From Impatiens glandulifera (Eukaryota > Streptophyta > Magnoliopsida > Ericales > Balsaminaceae), in the NCBI RefSeq assembly GCF_907164915.1, contig NC_061870.1:31783848-31847847 (forward strand): a stretch of DNA of 64,000 nucleotides, written 5' to 3'. Below, in pieces: positions 55,777-64,000 of this stretch. The notes beneath the pieces are model-generated. The model had not been told where the DNA came from, did not search any database, and saw only the letters and a program-made list of their open reading frames with translations. Position 1 is the stretch's first letter, and every line of letters begins with the position of its first letter. The position numbers were made by a program, and so were the translations under genes.

Positions 55777-56172
55777 TTACAAGTTTGTTGTAAGCCAGGT
55801 TTGTTGTTGAGAGTTAAACAACAAATCTCCATAAACGGAGTTGAGTTCCTCAGAGTGAGGAATCTCCAACAAAGCTCTACTAAAATCTCCACATGAAAAC
55901 TCTCCCGGCGTCTCTAACATAGCTCCTCCGCCGCCGCCGCCGCCGCCGCTAGTACTCCCGTTGCCGCCGATTACAGATTTGTTTCTCTTCTCCGGTGCGC
56001 CGCTGTGGTCGGAGGAGTGTGTGGAATTCTTCTCCTCCCATGAATCAACGGAAGATTTCTTGCCCGTGAGGCTCTGAACGACCGACTTAAAGCTCAAGGG
56101 ATCAGTTTCGACGTAACGGGTGCTTATGTAGACGACCTTGAGCTTGTCGTTGGCAGTACTGGCTGCAGACAT
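55777..56172 (-). CDS. VQ motif-containing protein (VQ1/VQ10-like)
   Basis: Single-exon gene, 131 aa, typical for small plant VQ proteins. VQ proteins are cofactors that bind group I/IIc WRKY transcription factors through the motif FxxxVQxLTG and tune defence and growth; some are also organelle targeted. Here FKSVVQSLTG occupies residues 28-37, just after LKVVYISTRYVETDPLS, which resembles the VQ1/VQ10 subgroup. The rest is low-complexity: Ser/Lys-rich (38-70), a run of eight Gly (about 76-83, from a GCC/GGC repeat at about 55928-55949), then an acidic SEELNSVYGDLL stretch near the C-terminus. A TATA box lies 64 bp upstream and the leader is short. The Gly run is a likely site of length variation. 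Confidence 0.93.
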   Translation of the reverse strand: MSAASTANDKLKVVYISTRYVETDPLSFKSVVQSLTGKKSSVDSWEEKNSTHSSDHSGAPEKRNKSVIGGNGSTSGGGGGGGGAMLETPGEFSCGDFSRALLEIPHSEELNSVYGDLLFNSQQQTWLTTNL

Positions 56173-56235
56173 GATTGATTAATGAATGTGGGTTGGGATT
56201 TGGGAGTGTGAAAAGCCAAGAAGCATGGGGTTTGG

Positions 56236-56243
56236 TTTATAAA
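56236..56243 (-). promoter_or_regulatory. TATA box of the VQ gene
   Basis: TTTATAAA, 64-71 bp before the ATG at 56172. The gene strand reads CCTTTATAAACC. Confidence 0.65.
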
Positions 56244-59200
56244 GGTGGGATCTTGATGCAATAGGGCTCGCATTGATGGCATGGACCAGCAACTAGATAA
56301 GCCTACTGTCATAATTGAAAAGGATTGCTGTGCTGCTATTAGTACTATCATATAGGAAAACTTCAAACACAAAAAGTCTTGGTCAATGTCCCTTGTCCAA
56401 ACTAAAGCAACTTGCCGACTAGCAGCCATCTCCAAGATCTTGTTTGATTTCTTTAGTTATTTGATTCTTTTTAATAAACTTGTTTGATGAAAGATATGTT
56501 ATTTGGGTTTTTAATTAGTTAAATTTTTATAATATTTTTTATATTTAAATTTAAAAAAAATAATAGAGTTTTAGTATTTTGATGAGATGGTTTAGGGTTT
56601 AGGGTAAAACTCAATTCAAACTAGCTTTAAGGGCTTGTCTGATTTTTAATTTTTATTTTAAGATATATATTATTAGGAAAACAAAATTTATTAGATAAAA
56701 AGTGAATCATTTAAATTAATATTTAAGTGTTATTAAAAAGTATAGAGAGGTGAATAATTTAATATTTTGATTATTTAAAACTTATAAGTAATTTATATAT
56801 GATATCAATAGAAGATTTGGATTCAATCCAAAGAATGCCAAGTCTTAAGAATAAATAAATAATATTCTAATGTTAAAATTTTCATTAAGATTGTTACATT
56901 AATGACCTCAACTAGCTAGAGGAAGTGAGGGTGGTCACATATAGGTTTATTTAAATAAACTTGACTTTATTTGATATTTTTCTTTAAGTAAAAAAACATA
57001 GAATTAATATATAATGATAAATGTTTTAATATTTTGATGGTTAATAAAAAAAATGGATAAAATAATGTTTGATTATGGTTACTGTAGTTATATATTCTCT
57101 AATATTGTCAGATTCCAACATTTTATATATATATTGTTAGAAGCTATAAGACCTCATAACCATGATTTTTACAATTTTTGCCCAACTCTTAAGAACATAA
57201 GATTCTAACACTTATACAATTCCTTTAACTAAAACATGACTAATATTATAAATTTTAATATCAATAATAATGATTAATAATGTCACAATAGAGGCATGGA
57301 TTTTGGATCCTTGTTTGATATGGATTTATTTCCACATAAATTTATTTTATTAAAATATATATGAATTAATTGAATCAATTAATTATCAAAAATACTTTAA
57401 TTTGTTAAATTTTAAAAAATATATGAAATAAAATAAGTGTATTTAAAGTTTCACCTGACGTCAATTAATCCAATAATAATTACTTTTTTTTACCAAGTTA
57501 TTAATTAAAATAATTAAATATTTTACCTTGTTTTTGTCTCAAAAATTTGAATAAGTTGACATATTTTTCCATTTAGAAAAAACAAATTCTAAAAAAGTTT
57601 AATTTTTATTGTTTTTCTGATAATATTTTTCTAGTACAGTGTGTGGTGTTTGTTTTTATTTACATCATTCATATTTTAGTTGATGTTACATTTTGTTCAG
57701 TCCAGCATCTTGTTTAAACGAATAGTACTTGTAATGGTTGGTGGGTCGTTTGTTATTTATTCATTGTATTGATGATCATTTATCGAGTCTGTCTATCCCA
57801 ATAAGTTAGCACAATGTAACTCACTAAGTTAGTTGAGATGGCAAGAATAATTTTAAAAAAATTAAATATCACGATTTCGATTCTGACTTAAACTTCTTAA
57901 GTTGAAATGAAAATCATGGTAGCTTCCTATATTAAAATATCAATTGCACAATATAATAAATAATAAATACATATTTATATAATTTTGTTAATTTGATTTA
58001 CTCACACTCTATTATTAGTCATTTAAAAAATTATTATAAAAATAAATAATTAGATAGGATAAAATAACAATTAATAACTTTTTATTCTCTTATATATATA
58101 TATATATTAAATATTATATATATATATATATAATAAAACATAAATATTTATATATTTTGTTAATTTGTTAATTTGATTTATTACTTTTCATATTATTATT
58201 TTAAATATATATATATATATATAGGTAAAAAAAAGATAGATAAATAATTTATGGAAAGAGAATAGGGAAATAATTAATTTATAGAGTAGAGAAATATTTT
58301 TTTTTATGCTTAGATATATACTTGTGATAATTTTGTTACAAAATTTATTTTGCTTTTACTTACTTTCTCAATTAAAAGTGACATCAATAATCACTTTCTT
58401 ATTTAAAAAGTCTTTCATAAATATTAGTATATCTTCTCCAAACTCCATCACCCATCAAAATATTAAATTAGTTTTTACTTTATTTCTATAATGTTTTAAA
58501 TATTAATTAATAAGGTCAATAACTAAAATTAAAACCATCGCCTTCATTTAAATTAAAACATCAACTCTAAAATTACGTAAATCATTTGTTATTCAAATAA
58601 CTCCAAAATTAGATAATTTGATGAGATGAGAGAATTATGATAAGATGTTGATATTAGTCTTGTTTGATTTGTTTTTATTATTTAATCTAAATAAACTAGC
58701 ATTCATCATCAATCACTTATTTTTAGGTTAATTATTTAAAAATATAAATAAAATAATATTTTATCATCAATTATTCATTCTTTAGATTAAATTTTGTTCT
58801 TAATGTTATAGGACTTGAGTTTGAACTCTAATCAACTAAATCATAAAATTTTATAATAAATTACATTTTTAAAATGTTAATTTTTATTATTTGATCTAAA
58901 TAATATAAATTTATTTTTCCAGAAAAATATAATTTATTTCAAAATAACCCACATCAAACTAGCCTTGGAACATTAAATAACTTTGTTGTTGTATCTCTTC
59001 TTGACTTTTTCTATAATATAGATTCCATTTAAAGTCACCAAACCTTCCACAAAACAAACAAAAATAATAAATAAATGACTTCCACCTCTCTGATGCTGCC
59101 TGATCACTATGTTGACACCAGTTGACTCATTCTTCAATTAAAAAAAATTATTATTTCCAACTTTTTAAAATTTATAATATAATTGTATCTAGTATATTAG

Positions 59201-59638
59201 TTTTAAACTCTAATTTCTAACTCTATATATATAGTTTACATGAAATTGAAATTTATATTAGACAAATTATAATTATAAAGGACATCTTCATCAAACTTCT
59301 GAAAATTAATTTGATTTAGTTCTTTTATAATTGAGACTCAATTATTGTTACATTTAATTTATTTATTCAAGATAAGTCAAGACTTCGAATAATTGACCTA
59401 GCATATTATTTAATGTAAAGGTCTTCAGTTAGGTTGTAGCTTGGGTGATTGAATGTAAAATTTGTGTTAACACAATTATAAGCTTGAGTGTTCTTTTGAA
59501 AATAATTCATTTAATAAAAAATTGTTTAAACACAACGATAAAAGCATGACATGAAAAAGTGTTATGTACAAATTAATTACATTAGAATAATTAATTGACT
59601 CAAGGTCTTCAAGTAAGATTTTCAAGTAAGATTTTGAT

Positions 59639-59770
59639 TGACCAGCTATAACCTTTTATGATAAATTAATAATACTCTTTTGAAATTAATTGATTACATT
59701 ATAAGCTTGAGTGTTCTTAATCATCTTTTACAAAAGAGTATTAATTTTTCATAAAAGTTATAGCTAGTCA
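59639..59770. mobile_element. foldback / MITE-like inverted repeat
   Basis: The left arm (TGACCAGCTATAACCTTTTA, then TGATAAATTAATAATACTCTTTTG) and the right arm in reverse complement (TGACTAGCTATAACTTTTAT, then GAAAAATTAATACTCTTTTG) match over about 40 bp with few differences. The spacer is about 48 bp. Part of the spacer (ATAAGCTTGAGTGTTCTT) is repeated at about 59477, outside the arms. Confidence 0.7.
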
Positions 59771-60002
59771 ATTACAACTTGTATGTTTGCATAACTTCTT
59801 TAAGAGGGAGCTTAGTAATAGTCAAATAAGGTTAAATAAAGAAATTTACAAATATTAAAATTAAAGTAAATATGCTTATATAGATAAGTTTAAACGACTC
59901 TCGTCTATGTCATTTTGTAAGAATATTATAATAAAAAAAAATTGATTATACTGACAATATAAAAAACTAAATCAAAGAAAATAAATAAGGGTGATTCAAT
60001 CA

Positions 60003-60170
60003 ACGGGCTGATCTAATCTCACCATGAAAAAGATGAATAGTTGCAGCCCAATGTTACTTGTAAGAAAGACATATAGAAGATTTGGGCCTACTATAAATAA
60101 GTAATGGGCTGAATGCTTGACACTAGTTAAACAACAATATTCTCAAATCTGTGCATAATCTTAACCCTAA
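60003..60170 (+). promoter_or_regulatory. promoter-like block without a recognised gene
   Basis: Within 170 bp there are four site II-type motifs (GGGCTG, GCCCAAT, TGGGCC, ATGGGCT), a TATA-like CTATAAATA (60091-60099) and a telo box AACCCTAA (about 60163-60170). This combination is usual for plant ribosomal-protein and other housekeeping promoters. No ORF of interest follows in the next kilobase. Confidence 0.35.
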
Positions 60171-61332
60171 AAATTACACATAAACGATGTAAGATATTAT
60201 CAATATCAATATTATATCGCTTGTCTAATCTAATATCTTTTTATAACTCTAAATATATTATTTAATACAATATTTCTTATATTCTATAACAAGGGACATG
60301 ATATAGAATTGGAATCGAGCTTCAATTTCAAATTATTTGTTTTATTAATACGATGACTTAAAAGTAAAAAGAATTAGAAAAAAATAGAATACACATTATT
60401 TTTTTGTAAGTTCCAATTTCATTGTAAACATAATAATTGAATTTCATTTTTAAGAGTAATTAATATAGGTTGGTGCGCCGTGTAGATTTTTACCTCATGG
60501 TTAGACAATTATTGCATAACGCCAAATTAACTAAAAACAAATACTTTGTTTAGATATATGGTTAGGTTTTCCAAGATGTGACAATGGATGATCTTAGGAC
60601 ACAAAAATGGATTTGATTATATATAAATTATAGCAACAAGAGTCCAAAATACTGTTGAAACCTAACAAAGAGAATATAAATTAGGTATTGGGCAATGAAA
60701 ATGATCGATGCCCATTACATCTAGCTACATGCATGCATACATAGCTTAGATGAATATTACACGTAAATTCCATTGTTATAATACACTATACATGATTAAT
60801 TAAGTACTGGACAAGACAAATCAGTAATTGATTAGTGAAATAAATTGCGTGATCATAAAGTTGTTAAATGAATATTGCTTCTAATATTAGTTCTTTTGGG
60901 CTTTTGATAAGATAACATTACTCAATTTTTCTTTAGATCTGAGTTTTATTTTTGTTTGAAAAAAGTCATAATGTCCTTAGTGTAAACTTGAACTATATAC
61001 ACTAGATAACAACATTCAATCGAATACTTTATTTATTTATTTTAATTCATTTCATAGAATTAATTGTTCAACTTGTGTAACACTATAAAACACGTTTACT
61101 TTACTTTAAGAAAAAAAGAGAAAGAAAATGACTAGCTCAATTAGCTTTTATTGTTACTTTGGAATGCGTGGAGGGCCAAACTATGTTGATGGTAAATGCT
61201 TGAACATAAGTCTAATAAATAAATTATTTAATTAGAAAAAAAATTTATGGCCACTTGCAAGACTAACTAACTTGCCCGCTAGGCTTTAAATGTAAGAAAT
61301 AAAAGGTAATTTTACATGGGCACTCTAAGTAC

Positions 61333-61736
61333 TTAGAGATGCCAATTTGAAACTGTCGTGAAAATCGAATTATTCCGTTTGGAACGATTTTTCCCTGAAA
61401 TCGAACAGAGATGAGACGAGGATGGTATTTGTGTCCCCGTCCCAATCTCACTCTGATTCTGTCCAGAAAACTATAAATATAATTAAATATATTAAATCAC
61501 CAATATATTTATTTAAAATAATTTAAAATTTCAATATATATTATATAAAAAAATCCGTTTATATAATTTTATTATATATATATATATTTAAAAAAAATAT
61601 TTTAATAACGGTGTCTCGCGGGGATTCCCTGAAACCGTACGGGGCGGGGATGATATTATAAAAATCTCCGAAACTAAAACGGGGCGAGAATGGTTAATTC
61701 ATTCCCCACACCGATCCGTCTCATTGTCATCCCTAA
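61333..61736. repeat. dispersed element family, copy C
   Basis: It begins TTAGAGATG and ends CATCCCTAA, short inverted ends. Arms contain TCCCCGTCCC and CGCGGGGATTCCC-GAAACCGTACGGGG around a core with TATAATTAAATATATTAAAT. Same orientation as copy A. Confidence 0.75.
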
Positions 61737-63684
61737 CTCGGTTGTTACTCCTCTACTCGGTAGAGACATATCTATGTTAGAGCATTAGAGCGGTGCTAGA
61801 CTCGAACCAAACAAAAAAAACATAATTTCAAATTATGGATCCGTTCCTTCGTATTTGTATAATTTATCTTTTACCTAGTCTATTTGAAAACACCTGGAGT
61901 ATGGTTGAATTTGAATAAAAAAAATATTATCAAATTTGTTAATATATACATAATTATAATAAGTTTATTCAAACTCAACTCTAGCTGATCCGTAGATGGA
62001 TTCCAAAAAGGCGGCCAGAATAGAGTTAAATATGAGAGTGTATATAATTGGTCGTATAATCTAAACACCCAAATCAGAAGAATCAAAATTCGGTATGACT
62101 TCTGGTAAACCACTTTACTATAAATTATGTTGCTTTAAACTATCTTTTAATCTATCTTTTAAACATGCCAATAAAGCGTGATCATTAATAATAAGACTAT
62201 ATGTGGACTATTTAGTATGTTGAATTCTTGTACCTAGAATAAACCTTTTTCTATTGGAGATATGTAAACAAAATCCCAAAATTAAATACGACAACAATCT
62301 TCTAGATATAGTTCATGATTTCATTGAAAAAGATTCATGATAATGATGATATACATCATAGAAAGCAGTTGTTGCACCGTTCTTCATCTAGAAATTAATT
62401 AGTTTTATTTTAATTTAATAAATTAATTTCAGAAGGAAGATAGAATCAAAAGTGTGGTTTAATTTAATAAATAAACATTACAAGGTTAGATAGAATCAAA
62501 AGTGTGGTCTAATTGCAAGGATCATGCCTGATCTTTCTTATAATAGATGTCAATTTGGAGCCTAGCTTGGAGGGGTGGGTGAATAATATATGTATACATT
62601 ATGAGCTTTAATTTGGAAATTGCAATAATTAATATTGTTCATCTCTTTAATTTCCTTTTATTTTATTCTTGGGATAGAGAAGTGATATGTTGATTTTTTT
62701 TAAATAGCTCATGTATTATATCTAGTATCGGGGAATATATATTCATCTTTTTTTATCGCTAGGCTGAGGAAGGACACGTCTCCAACATTCCAAGTTGGCA
62801 TGAATTCATCGTATAAGAAAGACCATGCATGATCCATGACAGTTGGTAGTTTAATTTCTGGATCATGCCATGTTAATTAGTTTGGATATTTTCAAGTTTA
62901 TTCATATATTACATTATTCAAATTATACTTAAAGTTTTGTTTGGTGAATAATTAAAAAGTGGACCTCGAACCTCACTATTCACTAGTATAAAAGAGGTCA
63001 CTGCAAAAATAAATGAAAATGTTAATAGTAGAGGCTAGGCAATTGAGACATGAAAACCATCTCTAGTAGTTGTTATTGCTTTTGTCGCGGTGCTCAGTTG
63101 CAATTCCATCGCTATTGATACATATTTTAAAATATTAGTTTATTTTGGTCAATAGCGACGAATCCCTAATATATGTCACTCTTAACCTCGTTCATATTTG
63201 GGTTATCTGATTAGCTCAAACCCGCAAACTCTAGATGCATATTAAATATATGTTATAAATATCTTAGGGGTGATCTTAACTAGTATATATGCATCCTTAG
63301 ATTTTGCACTTCGGTTTCAACATTTTTTTTTCATGGAATTGATTAGAAATTATGTTCGATTAATTAATTTGAAATGAAAGGAATATATGCAAAGTGAGCA
63401 CCCTCATATCATATCATCTGAGTTAAAGCAAATGATGTAATTTTGGAACATTTGAAGATTATGAATGTATAGCCTTGTTCTTTGCTATTTATTTAATTAT
63501 TTTCTTGCTTATCCCATCCATGTATAATGATTTTGAACCTAAATGAGAAAACAGACCCCCATCTGAAATTGCAATCAGGCCTACCAACATTAAATGGTTA
63601 ATTAGAAAGTTGAAAGAGATTGAAAACATGTGCAACATGGAAACACAAAAAAAAATCTCCAAAATATCTTTACTTAAGAAAATC

Positions 63685-63790
63685 TCACGTGGGCATGCAC
63701 ATGTGGATCCATGTGCACACGTGGACAAATGGGACCCCGCCTCTTGACTGACCTCCCATCCTTTGCCCTATCCACGTGCCCCACGTCAGA
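63685..63790. promoter_or_regulatory. G-box / ABRE cluster, likely promoter of a gene beyond the right edge
   Basis: Three CACGTG cores (63686-63691, 63718-63723, 63773-63778) and one CCACGTCA (63782-63789) lie within about 105 bp, in sequence much richer in GC than its surroundings. An inverted repeat TGCACATG-TGGATC-CATGTGCA (63696-63717) sits between the first two. Such clusters are typical of ABA, light or stress responsive promoters (bZIP/bHLH binding). Confidence 0.5.
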
Positions 63791-63820
63791 CCTCCACCTG
63801 CTGCTTCTGTTCTTACTCCC

Positions 63821-63853
63821 TAATCTAATCTAATCTAATCTAATCTAATCTAA
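63821..63853. repeat. (TAATC)n microsatellite
   Basis: Six to seven TAATC units directly after the G-box cluster. Confidence 0.95.
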
Positions 63854-64000
63854 TTTCATATCTTACTTATAAACTAATTATTATTTAATTAAATAAACCT
63901 TAACTACAGAAAAGCCATTAAAAAAAATAAGCATTATATTTCAATAATTAACATTGGACCAGTCTTCATATACCCATAAAATTAGACTAATTAATTAATT

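Larger units (their letters stand above)
56244..64000. other. 7.7-kb gene-free right flank
   Basis: Mostly A/T-rich, with (TA)n tracts at about 58091-58131 and 58207-58223 and MITE-like ends at about 58.65 and 58.98 kb. It also holds a foldback (59639-59770), an orphan promoter-like block (60003-60170), copy C of the dispersed family (61333-61736), a doubled AGATAGAATCAAAAGTGTGGT at 62.44 and 62.49 kb, and a G-box cluster at the end. No ORF resembles a known protein. Confidence 0.6.

Overview
The window is AT-rich nuclear DNA of a flowering plant, most likely a core eudicot. Evidence: split genes with short GT-AG introns, a plant CYP710A, a GA 2-oxidase, a VQ protein and a nuclear tRNA-Ser, plus many small nonautonomous DNA transposons and no operons. 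I could not name the species.

Layout from left to right. A single-exon CYP710A sterol C-22 desaturase (-) lies at 0.4-2.0 kb. An eight-exon nuclear gene for a plastid MraY-type translocase I homologue (-) lies at 5.5-7.7 kb. A short secreted-protein gene (+) is at 11.6-12.0 kb and a three-exon GA 2-oxidase (+) at 18.4-19.5 kb. An intronless tRNA-Ser(GCU) (-) is at 30.6-30.7 kb. An eleven-exon katanin-p60-like AAA ATPase (+) spans 32.9-37.7 kb. A GH17 beta-1,3-glucanase (-) is at 42.7-44.1 kb. A twelve-exon gene for an organelle-type protein of the bacterial YaaW/UPF0174 family (-) spans 49.3-54.4 kb. A single-exon VQ-motif protein (-) is at 55.8-56.2 kb. I rebuilt all split genes by hand; in each case the exon phases close and the total length is a multiple of three.

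The genes are independent units and do not form a pathway cluster. The spaces between them (3-11 kb) hold decayed repeats: a Mutator-type MITE with near-perfect target-site duplications (9.7-10.9 kb), a hAT-like element (12.9-13.2 kb), a LINE remnant (13.5-13.7 kb), a family with three copies at 16.8, 39.4 and 61.3 kb, foldback MITEs, tandem duplications and a GC-rich degenerate tandem array (24.8-25.3 kb).

The most notable points concern splicing and protein detail. There is a textbook U12-type intron in the katanin-like gene and a GC-AG intron in both the MraY and GA2ox genes. The MraY homologue has Asn in place of a conserved Asp and an eroded HHH motif. A probable third exon gives the glucanase a GPI-anchor-like tail. 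A G-box cluster at the right edge looks like the promoter of a gene outside the window. I found no convincing new multi-gene system.
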